The notes: generated from the letters alone by a model not told the origin. 64,000 bases of DNA from Nocardioides sp. GY 10127 (GCF_004919085.1 NZ_STGL01000008.1:310001-374000), one strand, 5' to 3'. Numbered from the stretch's first letter, positions 26,777 to 35,764 are shown. Numbers and translations: made by a program.

Positions 26777-27727
26777 TCAGGCCGCGGCGCGCTCGGCCCG
26801 CTGGGCGAGCAGGTCCTCGGCGGTGACGCGGCAGGACTCCTCCCACGGGGTCGGGGCCAGGCCGAGCTCGCGGGTGATCGCTGAGGAGTCGAGGACGTAG
26901 TCGCGGCGGAACTGGTACGCGGTCTCCTTCAGCTCGCGCAGCAGCGGCACGGCGAGCCCGCCGAGGCCGAGGGTCCCCGGCGGGAAGCCGCGGACCCCGC
27001 GCACCGGCACGCCGGCGGCGCGGCAGAGGTCGGCGACGGCGTCGCGCCCGCTGCGCGCCGGGTTGGTCGGCGCGTGCCAGACGCGCCCCCAGGTCCGAGG
27101 GGCGTCGGCGACCGCGACGAGCGCGCGGGCCATGTCGGTCACGTTGGTCCAGGAGTGCAGCACGCCGGGGTCGCCGATCATCCAGGCGGTCCGGCCGCCG
27201 ATGGCCATGGAGCCGGCCAGGGTGAGGTGGCCGTTGCCGCGGACCCCGCGGCCCGTGTAGTCCGAGCCGCGCACCTCGACGACGTGGGCGCGCCCCGCCT
27301 CGTGCAGGGCGAACGCGTCCGCGGACATCCGGGCCCGCAGGGCCGACTTGTGCCCGTTCGGCCGGTCCGGGAGGTCCTCGGTCATGGGCCCGTCGACCGG
27401 CCCGTACGGGTACAGGTTCCCGGTCACCGCGAGGAGCGCGCCCGTGCGCTCGGCCGCGGTCAGGAGGGCGGCGGCGACCGGCGGCCACGCCCGCTCCCAG
27501 CGCGTGTAGTCGCCGGGGTTCACGCAGTTGAAGAAGGCGCTCGCGCCCTGGACGAGCCCGGTGAGCGCCTCGGCGTCCGCCGCGTCGACGGCCACGCGTC
27601 GGGCCCCGGGCACCTCCTCGCCCCGGCCGCTGCGGCTCGCCAGCAGCACCTCCTCGCCGCGCTCGGCCAGGAGACGCGCCGTCTCCCGCCCCACCGGCCC
27701 GGCCCCCACCACGACGTACCTGCTCAT
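26777..27727 (-). CDS. NAD-dependent epimerase/dehydratase family oxidoreductase
   Basis: 316 residues with an N-terminal Rossmann motif RYVVVGAGPVGRETARLL, then the SDR-like NLYPYGPVDGPMTED segment. It lacks a canonical YxxxK, with HKSALRARMSADAFALHEAG at that place. Members act as atypical SDRs or NmrA-like NAD(P)-binding proteins. Divergent from a TetR gene across a 133-base region holding two palindromes, so it is probably the TetR target. Confidence 0.82.
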   Translation of the reverse strand: MSRYVVVGAGPVGRETARLLAERGEEVLLASRSGRGEEVPGARRVAVDAADAEALTGLVQGASAFFNCVNPGDYTRWERAWPPVAAALLTAAERTGALLAVTGNLYPYGPVDGPMTEDLPDRPNGHKSALRARMSADAFALHEAGRAHVVEVRGSDYTGRGVRGNGHLTLAGSMAIGGRTAWMIGDPGVLHSWTNVTDMARALVAVADAPRTWGRVWHAPTNPARSGRDAVADLCRAAGVPVRGVRGFPPGTLGLGGLAVPLLRELKETAYQFRRDYVLDSSAITRELGLAPTPWEESCRVTAEDLLAQRAERAAA

Positions 27728-27754
27728 GTCCGCTCCTCGTTCGCTTCCGACAAC

Positions 27755-27820
27755 TTCGAGAGCACTGCTCTCGAAACCGAGCATGGACCCGCCCGCAGGC
27801 AAACGCAAGAGCACTGCTCT
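27755..27820. promoter_or_regulatory. Two TetR-type operators
   Basis: TTCGAGAGC-ACT-GCTCTCGAA at 27755-27775 is a perfect palindrome with nine-base arms. AGAGC-ACT-GCTCT at 27808-27820 repeats its core. A half-site (AGCGCTCTCG) follows near 27832. They lie between the divergent oxidoreductase and TetR genes. Confidence 0.75.
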
Positions 27821-27860
27821 CATTTGCGTGCAGCGCTCTCGCACGGCACCATCGGGGGCG

Positions 27861-28586
27861 ATGGACGAGCCCGCCCCCCGCACCGCCCGCGAGCGCGCCC
27901 GCGTCGAGCTGACCCGGGCGATCCTCGAGCGCGCCGAGCAGCAGCTCGCCGAGGTGGGCCCCGCGGCACTGTCGCTGCGCGCCGTCGCGCGCGACCTCGG
28001 CATGGCGAGCTCGGCGGTCTACCGGTACGTCGACTCGCGCGACGCCCTCCTCACGCTGCTGCTGGTCGCCGGGTACGACGACCTCGCCGACGCCCTCGAG
28101 GCGAGCCAGCGACCCGAGGACGACCTCGGGCGCCGCTGGCACGCCCTCGGCCACGCGCTGCGGGACTGGGCGCGGGCACAGCCGCACCGGTGGGCCCTGC
28201 TGTACGGCAGCCCGGTGCCGGGGTACGCCGCGCCCGAGACCACGGTCGGCCCGGCCACCCGGGTTGTGGCGCCGTTCCTGCGACTGCTCCAGGACCGGCA
28301 GACAGCCGGCGTGGAGGCCGGAGCGGAGGCCGGCGACGAAGGCAGGGGGCGGACCCCCGAGCCCGCGCTCGCGCAGGCGCTGCTCCCGGTCTCCTCGGCC
28401 CTCGCGGACGCCGGCCACGGGCCGGTCATCGAGGCCGGCCGCACCGCGGACGGACTCGCGGCCTGGTCGGCGCTGGTCGGCGCCGTCTCGCTGGAGCTGT
28501 TCGGCCACTTCAACCAGGCGGTGCTGGACTACGACCTGTGGTTCGCCCACCTGCTGGGCCGACTCGAGACGACGCTCGGCGGCTGA
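27861..28586 (+). CDS. TetR-family regulator
   Basis: 241 residues with an N-terminal TetR helix-turn-helix (TRAILERAEQQLAEVGPAAL; LRAVARDLGMASSAVYRYVDS) and a C-terminal WHG-type ligand domain (HRWALLYGSPVPGYAAP; AWSALVGAVSLELFGHFNQ). Probably represses itself and the divergent oxidoreductase through the palindromes upstream. Ligand unknown. Confidence 0.88.
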   Translation: MDEPAPRTARERARVELTRAILERAEQQLAEVGPAALSLRAVARDLGMASSAVYRYVDSRDALLTLLLVAGYDDLADALEASQRPEDDLGRRWHALGHALRDWARAQPHRWALLYGSPVPGYAAPETTVGPATRVVAPFLRLLQDRQTAGVEAGAEAGDEGRGRTPEPALAQALLPVSSALADAGHGPVIEAGRTADGLAAWSALVGAVSLELFGHFNQAVLDYDLWFAHLLGRLETTLGG

Positions 28587-28620
28587 GGCCGCCGGCCCGG
28601 GGAGCGACCCCGAGGACCCT

Positions 28621-29292
28621 TCAGCGACCCTCGCCCGGCCGCGCCCGCATGATCTGCTGGAGCTCGGCCGGCTCCAGCGGCGGCACCGCCAGGAACCGCT
28701 CGTGGCCCGCGTGCGCCGGCAGGCCGGGGCGCAGGCCGTCGAGGAGGAGACCGACGAGCCGCCGGTCGAGATCGTCGCGGACGTCGCCCCCGAACTCGCG
28801 GGCCGCCAGCAGCGCGGTGACGAGCACCGGCACGTCGGTGGGGGTGAACCGCTCGGTCAGCCCGCCGTCGGCGTGGGCCCGGGCCACCAGGGCCGCGATG
28901 CCGGCGCGGAGCCGGTCGGCGCTGACCCGGGCCTCGTCCGCGAGCGAGGCCGGCAGCCCGTCGTCCTTGGTCTGCATGATGAGCTCCCGCAGCGCCCTGT
29001 CCTCCCCGAACGCGTCGACGAGGGTGCGGAGCATGAGGAGGAAGCCCTCCCAGGCGTCCTCCTCGGCGAGGGCGCGCTCGGCGGTGTCGACGAGTGCCGC
29101 GACCCGCTGGCCGGCCACGGCGAGGACGAGGTCGGCGCGGGTGGGGAACCTCCGGTAGAGGGTCCCCACCCCCACGCCCGCGCGCCGGGCGACCTCGGTC
29201 ATCGTGGACTCGAGGCCGTCCTCGGCGAACACCTCGCGGGCGGCGACGAGGAGTCGTTCGCGGTTCGCCGCCGCGTCGGCCCGCAGTGCCAT
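28621..29292 (-). CDS. TetR/AcrR-family regulator of the adjacent MFS exporter
   Basis: 223 residues: NRERLLVAAREVFAEDGLESTMTEVARRAGVGVGTLYRRFPTR is the DNA-binding domain in compact form (the full run spans residues 10-53). The C-terminus is a helical ligand pocket. It lies nine bases downstream of the MFS stop on the same strand. A TAGGGT box at 29299-29304 (minus strand) six bases before its ATG gives it its own leaderless promoter as well. Likely represses the exporter at the 27-bp palindrome at 30964. Confidence 0.88.
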   Translation of the reverse strand: MALRADAAANRERLLVAAREVFAEDGLESTMTEVARRAGVGVGTLYRRFPTRADLVLAVAGQRVAALVDTAERALAEEDAWEGFLLMLRTLVDAFGEDRALRELIMQTKDDGLPASLADEARVSADRLRAGIAALVARAHADGGLTERFTPTDVPVLVTALLAAREFGGDVRDDLDRRLVGLLLDGLRPGLPAHAGHERFLAVPPLEPAELQQIMRARPGEGR

Positions 29293-29301
29293 GACCGGAC
29301 C

Positions 29302-30939
29302 CTAGCCCCGGTGCCCGGCGCTGCCGGACGAGGAGCCGGCCGAGGAGCCGGCCGAGGAGCCGGACGGGGCACCCGCACCGGCGTGCGTCGGCACGCCGTC
29401 CTTGTGGACGCCCGCGGGGTGCGCCGACAGGTGCCGGGGGCCGGCCGCCTCGCCGGCCGCCTCGCCGGGGGCGGCGTGGGAGTCCGCGTCGCCCGAGGGG
29501 GCGCCGGACGGGTAGAGGATCGCCGCCAGCACGCCGGCGACCAGGAAGAACGCGGCCGACCAGGCGAACGCAGTGGCGTAGCTGTGGACCGCGGCCGCCA
29601 TCGCGACGTCGGCGTCGGAGGCGTGGTCGACGGCGTAGGCGGTGGCGGCGGACGCCGCGATGCTGGAGAGCAGCGAGGTGCCGATCGAGCCGCCGACCTG
29701 CTGGGAGGTGTTGACGACCGCGCTGGCCACGCCGGCGTCCTCACGCCGCACGTTGTTCGTGGCGGAGTTCATCGCGTTCGAGAACACGAAGCCCATGCCG
29801 ACGCCGAACAGCACGAGCCCGGGCAGGACGTGGGTGAGGTAGGCGGTGTGGACCCCGATCTGGGTCAGCCAGAGCATGCCGGACGCCGCGATGAGCGCGC
29901 CGAGGGGCACGAGCGGGCGGGGGCCGACGCGGGGGCGCAGCACCGCACCGACGACGGGGGCGGTCACGAGGATCGAGCCGACCATCGGCAGGAAGGCGAC
30001 GCCGGAGCGGATCGGCGAGAAGCCGAGGGTCTCCTGCAGGTAGTAGGTGAGGAAGAGGAAGACGCCGAACATCGAGATCGCGGCGATCAGGACGGTGAGG
30101 TAGGACGCCCCGCGGGAGCGGTCGGCGAGGACGCGCAGCGGCAGGAGCGGGTGGGTGCTGCGGTGCTCGGCCAGGCCGAAGGCGACCAGGGCGAGGACGC
30201 CGACGGCGAGCGGGAGCCACGAGGTGATCGAGGCCCAGCCGTCGGTCTCGGACTGGGCGAAGCCGAGGACGAGCGCGAAGACGCCGACGAACGAGAGGAC
30301 CGCGCCGCGCAGGTCGAGCCCGTGGCCCTGGTCCTCACGCGGCTGCTGCGGGATGAAGACGAACGCGCCGAGGACGACGACGGCGACCATGAACAGGTTC
30401 ACGTACATGCACCAGCGCCACGAGACGTACTCCGTGAGCAGCCCGCCGAGCAGCAGCCCGACGCCGCCGCCACCGCCGGCGATGGCGCCGAAGACGGCGA
30501 ACGCCTTGTCGCGGCCCTTGCTGCCGGCGAAGGTCACGGTCATCAGGGAGAGGGTGGACGGCGCGAGCAGCGCGCCGAAGACGCCCTGCGCGACGCGGGC
30601 ACCGACGAGCACCTCGAAGCTGGGTGCCGCGCCGCCGACCGCGCTGGCCAGCGCGAAGCCGACCGCCCCGATCATCAGCGTGTTGCGGCGGCCCAGCATG
30701 CCGGTGAGGCGACCGCCGAGCAGCAGGAGGGACCCGAAGGCCAGGGAGTAGCCGGTGACGATCCACTGGCGGGAGGCGTCCCCGAAGCCCAGGTCGGCCT
30801 GGGCGTCGGGGAGGGCGATGTTGACGATGGTGGCGTCGAGGACGACGACCAGCTGGGCGAGGCCCAGGACGGCGAGGATCCACCAGCGGTGGTTCGCGCC
30901 GGCTGCGGCCTGCGAGGGAGTGGCTGATGCCTGGCTCAC
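29302..30939 (-). CDS. MFS drug exporter, DHA2 (14-TM) family
   Basis: 545 residues with about 14 hydrophobic segments, starting WWILAVLGLAQLVVVLDAT, the DHA2 first helix with the conserved LDxTIVNIALP. Motif A-like GGRLTGMLGRR and the motif C region GGGGGVGLLLGGLLTEY are present. The C-terminal 60 residues are a Ser/Gly/Ala-rich tail. Predicted proton-driven multidrug efflux. Operator 25 bases upstream and a TetR gene directly downstream. Confidence 0.9.
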   Translation of the reverse strand: MSQASATPSQAAAGANHRWWILAVLGLAQLVVVLDATIVNIALPDAQADLGFGDASRQWIVTGYSLAFGSLLLLGGRLTGMLGRRNTLMIGAVGFALASAVGGAAPSFEVLVGARVAQGVFGALLAPSTLSLMTVTFAGSKGRDKAFAVFGAIAGGGGGVGLLLGGLLTEYVSWRWCMYVNLFMVAVVVLGAFVFIPQQPREDQGHGLDLRGAVLSFVGVFALVLGFAQSETDGWASITSWLPLAVGVLALVAFGLAEHRSTHPLLPLRVLADRSRGASYLTVLIAAISMFGVFLFLTYYLQETLGFSPIRSGVAFLPMVGSILVTAPVVGAVLRPRVGPRPLVPLGALIAASGMLWLTQIGVHTAYLTHVLPGLVLFGVGMGFVFSNAMNSATNNVRREDAGVASAVVNTSQQVGGSIGTSLLSSIAASAATAYAVDHASDADVAMAAAVHSYATAFAWSAAFFLVAGVLAAILYPSGAPSGDADSHAAPGEAAGEAAGPRHLSAHPAGVHKDGVPTHAGAGAPSGSSAGSSAGSSSGSAGHRG

Positions 30940-30963
30940 AAGGGCTCCTCAGATCGGTGACAG

Positions 30964-30990
30964 ATAAGTGGAAGGATGCCTTCCACTTAT
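30964..30990. promoter_or_regulatory. TetR-type operator upstream of the MFS gene
   Basis: ATAAGTGGAAGG-ATG-CCTTCCACTTAT, a perfect palindrome with 12-base arms, 25 bases upstream of the exporter start. It is AT-rich against its surroundings, so it may overlap the promoter. Confidence 0.8.
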
Positions 30991-31091
30991 TCGGAACCCC
31001 GATCCACGCGACCTCATTCCACCCGGACGACGAGACGCCGGTCACCCCGAGGTGGGGTGACCGGCGTCCGGTGGCGACAGGGGGCTGCGGG

Positions 31092-31613
31092 TCAGCGACC
31101 CCCGCGGCGCGCGCGCTCGAGCTGGGCGGCGACGACGTCGTGGCAGTCGCGGCACGCGGCCGCGCCGGGCAGCGGGAAGGCCCGCTCGTAGGCCTTCTCC
31201 CAGGTCAGCGCGGGCATCCCGCAGGCCGTCACGGTGGTGCCCAGCCGCTTGGCGTGCACGAGGCCACCCTGGGAGACCGGGTCGCCGTGGACGGTGAACT
31301 CGATCATCGGGCCGGTGACGAACCAGGCCGGGAGGCGTCGCGGCGCGGCGGTGGCCGCGGCACCCGCCCCGGCGGCAGGAGCGCCGGCAGGAGCGCCGGC
31401 CGGTGCAGCGGCGCCACGACCGACAGGGCGGGCACCAGGACGCACGGCGGGGCGCGCCGCGGGCCGGGCAGGGGCGCCGGGCGCCGGGCGACGGGTCGGC
31501 GCGGTGGTCCGTCCGGTCGGGGCCGGCACGGCCGGGGTCATGGTGCCGAGCCGCGCGGTGACCCGCGGCGCGGTGGTGGCGGCGGACGTGGTGGGAACGG
31601 TGGTGACAGTCAT
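31092..31613 (-). CDS. Unknown Pro/Ala-rich protein with C-terminal Cys motif
   Basis: 173 residues. The first ~95 are low-complexity Pro/Ala/Arg/Thr and probably disordered. The last ~75 are ordered: MIEFTVHGDPVSQGGLVHAKR, VTACGMPALTWEKAYERAFP, AACRDCHDVVAAQLERA, with C...CxxC that may bind zinc. It starts two bases after the thiolase stop, so it is the last gene of the beta-oxidation operon. I do not recognise the family. Confidence 0.65.
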   Translation of the reverse strand: MTVTTVPTTSAATTAPRVTARLGTMTPAVPAPTGRTTAPTRRPAPGAPARPAARPAVRPGARPVGRGAAAPAGAPAGAPAAGAGAAATAAPRRLPAWFVTGPMIEFTVHGDPVSQGGLVHAKRLGTTVTACGMPALTWEKAYERAFPLPGAAACRDCHDVVAAQLERARRGGR

Positions 31614-31615
31614 GT

Positions 31616-32791
31616 TCAGACCCTCCGGAAGAGGGCGGCCAGGGCCTGGCCGCCGCCGATGCACATCGTGACGATGCCGAGCTCGAGGTCGCGGCGCACC
31701 ATGTCCTTCGCGACCCTCAGGGAGAGGATCGCGCCGGTGGCGCCCACGGGGTGACCGAGCGCGATGGCTCCGCCGTAGGGGTTGACCCGCTCGGGGTCGA
31801 GCTTCGCGTCGCGGATCACCGCGAGCGCCTGCGAGGCGAACGCCTCGTTGAGCTCGACCGAGCCGATGTCCGAGGGGCTGGTGCCCGTCTTCTCGAACAG
31901 GGCCTGGAGCGCGAGCACCGGGGCGTACCCCATGAGCTCGGGCTCCATGGCGCCGGTGGTCACGGCCACCAGCTCCACCATCGGGGAGAGCCCGCGCTCG
32001 GCGACGGCCCTCTCCGAAGCCAGGACGAGCGCCGCGGCGCCGTCGTTGATGCCGGAGGCGTTCCCGGCGGTGACCGAGCCGTCCTTCGCGAACGCGGGCC
32101 GCAGGCCGGCCAGCGCCTCGAGGGTCGTGCCCGGCTTGGGGTGCTCGTCGGTCTCGACGGTCACGGGTCGGCGCCCGCCGGTGGAGACCGCGACGATCTC
32201 CTCGGCGAAGGCGGCGCGGGCCGCGTCGGTCGCGGCGCGCTGCTGGGAGAGGAGCGCGAACTCGTCCTGCTCCTCGCGGCTCACGCCGTACCTGTTCGCG
32301 ACGTTCTCGGCGGTGACGCCCATGTGGATGCCGTGGAACGGGTCGGTCAGCATCATCACGGTGCCGTCGACGAGAGCGCGGTCGCCGAGGCGGTAGCCGT
32401 TGCGCGCGCCGAAGTCGTAGAAGGGCATGCGGGACATCGACTCGTCGCCGCCGGCCAGGGCCACGTCGAGGCCGTTCCAGCGCATCTCCATGGCCGCCGA
32501 CCAGATCGCCTGGAGGCCGGAGCCGCACAGGCGGTTGACGGTGTAGGCGGGCGTGGACGTCGGGAGCCCGGCCGTGACGGAGACGCGGCGGGCGTTGTAG
32601 GCGTCCGGGCCGACCTGGCCGATGCAGCCCATGACGACCTCCTGGACCGCCTCGGCCGGCACGCCGGAGCGCTCGAGGGCCGCCGTCGCGGCGGCCGCGC
32701 CGAGCTCGTGGGCCGGGACGTCCTTGAGGACGCCGCCGAACGAGCCGACGGGCGTGCGGGCGCCGTCGACGAGGAGGATCTTCTCGGTCAT
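31616..32791 (-). CDS. Acetyl-CoA acetyltransferase (thiolase)
   Basis: 391 residues. Nucleophilic Cys in VNRLCGSGLQAIWSAAMEM (near 89), His in YGGAIALGHPVGATGAIL, and the second Cys in IVTMCIGGGQALAALF. Condenses or cleaves acetyl-CoA/acetoacetyl-CoA or longer 3-ketoacyl-CoA. Six bases downstream of the acyl-CoA dehydrogenase gene and part of the hbd-acad-thiolase operon. Confidence 0.93.
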   Translation of the reverse strand: MTEKILLVDGARTPVGSFGGVLKDVPAHELGAAAATAALERSGVPAEAVQEVVMGCIGQVGPDAYNARRVSVTAGLPTSTPAYTVNRLCGSGLQAIWSAAMEMRWNGLDVALAGGDESMSRMPFYDFGARNGYRLGDRALVDGTVMMLTDPFHGIHMGVTAENVANRYGVSREEQDEFALLSQQRAATDAARAAFAEEIVAVSTGGRRPVTVETDEHPKPGTTLEALAGLRPAFAKDGSVTAGNASGINDGAAALVLASERAVAERGLSPMVELVAVTTGAMEPELMGYAPVLALQALFEKTGTSPSDIGSVELNEAFASQALAVIRDAKLDPERVNPYGGAIALGHPVGATGAILSLRVAKDMVRRDLELGIVTMCIGGGQALAALFRRV

Positions 32792-32797
32792 GCCTGC

Positions 32798-33967
32798 TCA
32801 GAGCTCCGACTGCACGCCGGCGAGGAGCTGGCGCGCCATCACGATCCGCTGGACCTGGTTGGTCCCCTCGTAGATCTGGGTGATCTTGGCGTCGCGCATC
32901 ATCCGCTCGACCGGGTAGTCGCGGGTGAACCCGTAGCCGCCGAGCACCTGGACCGCGTCCGTGGTGACCTGCATGGCGGTGTCGGAGGCGAAGGCCTTGG
33001 CGGCCGCGCCGAAGAAGGTGAGGTCGGCGTCGCCGCGCTCGGAGCGTCCGGCGGCGGCGTACGTCATCTGGCGGGCCGCCTCCACCTTCATGCCCATGTC
33101 GGCGAGCATGAACTGGAGGCCCTGGAAGTCGGCGATCGGCTTCCCGAACTGCTGGCGCTCCTTGGCGTAGCCGAGCGCGTAGTCCAGGGCGCCCTGGGCG
33201 ATGCCGACGGCCTGGGCGGCGATGGTGACGCGGGTGTGGTCGAGCGTCCTCATGGCGGTGGCGAAGCCGGTGCCCTCGGCGCCGATCATCCGGTCGGCCG
33301 GGATGCGGACGTTGTCGAGGTACACCTCGCGGGTCGGCGAGCCCTTGATGCCGAGCTTCTTCTCGGGGGCGCCGAAGGAGACGCCGGCGTCCGACTTCTC
33401 CACCACGAACGCGGAGATACCCTTCGAGCGGGCGTCGGGGTCGGTGACGGCCATGACCGTGTAGAACTGCGACTCCCCCGCGTTGGTGATCCAGCGCTTG
33501 GTGCCGTTGAGGACCCAGTGGTCGCCGTCGCGCACGGCGCGGGTCTTCATGGAGACGGCGTCGGAGCCGGCCTCCGGCTCGGAGAGGCAGTAGGAGAAGC
33601 CGCCCTCGCCGCGGGCGAGCGCCCCGAGGTAGTGCTTCTTCAGCTCCTCGGAACCGGCGATCATCAGCGGCAGCGAGCCGAGCTTGTTCACGGCCGGGAT
33701 CAGCGAGGACGACGCGCAGGCCCGCGCGACCTCCTCGATCACGATGACGGTGGACAGCGCGTCGGCGCCGGCGCCGCCGAACTCCTCGGGCACGTGCGGG
33801 GCGTGGAAGTCGGACGCCAGCAGCGCGGCCGCGGCCTCGTGCGGGTAGCGGGCCTGCTCGTCCACCTCCGCGGCGAACGGCGCGATCTTGGCGTCCGCGA
33901 GCTCGCGGACGGCCTCACGGACCGCCTGCTGCTCCTCGGAGAGGCCGTACATGGGGAAGTCGGACAT
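32798..33967 (-). CDS. Acyl-CoA dehydrogenase
   Basis: 389-residue FAD enzyme. FAD/substrate motifs FSYCLSEPEAGSDAVSMKTRA and WITNAGESQFYTVMAVTD, then the C-terminal signature VQVLGGYGFTRDYPVERMMRDAKITQIYEGTNQ in part (residues about 340-372), with catalytic Glu in IYEGTNQ. Start: ATG after GAGGAGGAG. Second gene of the operon, 51 bases after hbd. Confidence 0.94.
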   Translation of the reverse strand: MSDFPMYGLSEEQQAVREAVRELADAKIAPFAAEVDEQARYPHEAAAALLASDFHAPHVPEEFGGAGADALSTVIVIEEVARACASSSLIPAVNKLGSLPLMIAGSEELKKHYLGALARGEGGFSYCLSEPEAGSDAVSMKTRAVRDGDHWVLNGTKRWITNAGESQFYTVMAVTDPDARSKGISAFVVEKSDAGVSFGAPEKKLGIKGSPTREVYLDNVRIPADRMIGAEGTGFATAMRTLDHTRVTIAAQAVGIAQGALDYALGYAKERQQFGKPIADFQGLQFMLADMGMKVEAARQMTYAAAGRSERGDADLTFFGAAAKAFASDTAMQVTTDAVQVLGGYGFTRDYPVERMMRDAKITQIYEGTNQVQRIVMARQLLAGVQSEL

Positions 33968-34018
33968 CGGGTGGTTCTCCTCCTCGCCCGCGACGCTGCG
34001 GGCCTGGCGGTGGGTGGG

Positions 34019-34870
34019 TCAGTACGTGTAGAAGCCGCGGCCGGTCTTGCGGCCCAGGAGGCCGGCGTCGACCATGCGGGCCAGCAGCGGCGGCGGGGCG
34101 TAGAGGGGCTCCTTGAACTCCTCGTACAGCGACTCCGCGACGGCCTTGGTCGTGTCGAGGCCGATGAGGTCGGCCAGCGCGAGCGGCCCCTGCGGGTGCG
34201 CGGCGCCCAGCACCAGGCCGTTGTCGATGTCCTCGGCCGAGGCGAAGCCCGACTCGAGCATCCGGATCGCGGAGAGGATGAACGGGACCAGGAGCTGGTT
34301 GACGACGAAGCCGGCCCGGTCCTGGCTGAGGATCGGGTGCTTGCCGAGCTGCTCGCCGGCGAAGGCCCGCGCGCGGTCGGTGACCTCGTCGCTGGTGAGC
34401 AGGCTCGGCACCAGCTCGACCAGCGCCAGGACCGGCACCGGGTTGAAGAAGTGGATGCCGATGACCTGCTCGGGGCGTCGGGTGACGGTGCCGAGCTTCA
34501 TGATCGGGATCGAGGACGTGTTGGAGGCGAGGATCGCGTCCTCGCCGGCGACGACGCGGTCGAGCGTGCGGAACAGCTCCACCTTCGCCGTCTCGTCCTC
34601 GACGATCGCCTCGACCACGAGGTCGCGGGACGCGAGCGCCTCCAGGTCGGTGGCGAGGGTGATGCGACCCAGGACGTCGGCGGCGGACTCGATCTTGCCG
34701 CGCGTCTCGGCCCGCTTCAGCGAGGACTCCAGCCGGGAGAGTCCCGCGTCGGCCGCCGCCTGCGTCGACTCGACGACGACCACGTCCAGCCCGGCCCGCG
34801 CCGAGACCTCCGCGATGCCCGCCCCCATGAGGCCGCATCCGACGACCCCGACCCGCTCGATGTGTCCCAC
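34019..34870 (-). CDS. 3-hydroxybutyryl-CoA dehydrogenase
   Basis: 283 residues. NAD-binding VGVVGCGLMGAGIAEVSARAG, the catalytic His-Glu region VIGIHFFNPVPVLALVELVP and the C-terminal domain QDRAGFVVNQLLVPFI. The last residues are GRKTGRGFYTY, the family's typical end. Oxidises (S)-3-hydroxyacyl-CoA; acts with the downstream dehydrogenase and thiolase. Operator 23 bases upstream of the start and a divergent TetR gene indicate the control. Confidence 0.93.
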   Translation of the reverse strand: MGHIERVGVVGCGLMGAGIAEVSARAGLDVVVVESTQAAADAGLSRLESSLKRAETRGKIESAADVLGRITLATDLEALASRDLVVEAIVEDETAKVELFRTLDRVVAGEDAILASNTSSIPIMKLGTVTRRPEQVIGIHFFNPVPVLALVELVPSLLTSDEVTDRARAFAGEQLGKHPILSQDRAGFVVNQLLVPFILSAIRMLESGFASAEDIDNGLVLGAAHPQGPLALADLIGLDTTKAVAESLYEEFKEPLYAPPPLLARMVDAGLLGRKTGRGFYTY

Positions 34871-34892
34871 GCCACTTCCTTTCGCTTGGTAC

Positions 34893-34907
34893 GGAGTACC
34901 TTACTCC
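34893..34907. promoter_or_regulatory. Operator GGAGTA-CCT-TACTCC
   Basis: Perfect inverted repeat with six-base arms, 23 bases upstream of the hbd start in the 200-base divergent region. A TetR-type (FadR/KstR-like) site for the neighbouring regulator is likely. Confidence 0.6.
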
Positions 34908-35071
34908 TGGAACTGCGTATCACCAAGCGTTTCCAAGGGGCGGATGTCGGACGACGGCGTCCGCTCAGGAGATCGTCCCGCCCCACGCCCGCGCCTCGAT
35001 CGCGGACGGACGGGCCGGGCGAGGCACCATGACCGGCACGACGACGGCGTCGGCCGGAGAGGAGACCAGCC

Positions 35072-35764
35072 ATGACCGAGGCGACCACCGCCACCGGCGC
35101 CAGCGCCCGCGACCGGCTGCGCGAGGAGGCCTTCCGCCTCTTCGACGCCCAGGGCTACGAGTCCACGACCGTCGGCGAGATCGCCGCCGCGGCCGGCGTC
35201 GGCCGCACCACGTTCTTCCGCGCGTTCGGCACCAAGGAGGACGTGGTCTTCCCCGACCACGACGAGATCCTCGCGCGGGTGCGGGCCCGGCTGGCCGCTC
35301 CCCTGTCCGGCACCACCACGCTCTCGGACGTCACGGACGCCACGGGTCTCGTCCTCGCCCACTACCTGGCCGAGGGCGAGCTGGCGCGGGCGCGGTACCG
35401 CCTCATCCGCGACGTCCCCACCCTGCGCGACCGCGAGGCCGCCAGCTCCCTGCGCTACCAGCGGGTCTTCCGCGACGCCCTGCGCGGCTGGACCGGCGAG
35501 GAGCCGGGATCGGACCTGCGCGCCGAGCTCCTGGCGGCGTCCGTGAGCACCGCCCACAACCACGTGCTGCGCGCCTGGCTGCGCAGCGCGACCACCGGGC
35601 CCGAGGTGGACGCGCGGGCCCGCGCCGCGTTCGCCGACGCCATGGCGGTGGTCGCGGCCGGGTCCGGACCGGCGGACGACCCCGGCACCACCGTCCTCGT
35701 GCTGCGCACGCCGCGGGACGCGGAGTCCGTCCTGCCCGCGCTGCGGCGCGCCCTGGAGGGCTAG
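35072..35764 (+). CDS. TetR-family regulator of the beta-oxidation operon
   Basis: 230 residues with helix-turn-helix FRLFDAQGYESTTVGEIAAA followed by AGVGRTTFFRAFGTKEDVVF. The C-terminal domain is helical. Divergent from hbd-acad-thiolase with a palindrome between. Probably senses an acyl-CoA, as TetR-type fatty-acid regulators do; inferred from position only. Start ATG follows GGAGAGGAG. Confidence 0.85.
   Translation: MTEATTATGASARDRLREEAFRLFDAQGYESTTVGEIAAAAGVGRTTFFRAFGTKEDVVFPDHDEILARVRARLAAPLSGTTTLSDVTDATGLVLAHYLAEGELARARYRLIRDVPTLRDREAASSLRYQRVFRDALRGWTGEEPGSDLRAELLAASVSTAHNHVLRAWLRSATTGPEVDARARAAFADAMAVVAAGSGPADDPGTTVLVLRTPRDAESVLPALRRALEG

Noticed and set aside
31751..35032. 1093-codon plus-strand open frame
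   Set aside because: Antisense to the thiolase, acyl-CoA dehydrogenase and hbd genes, all of which have full motifs on the minus strand.
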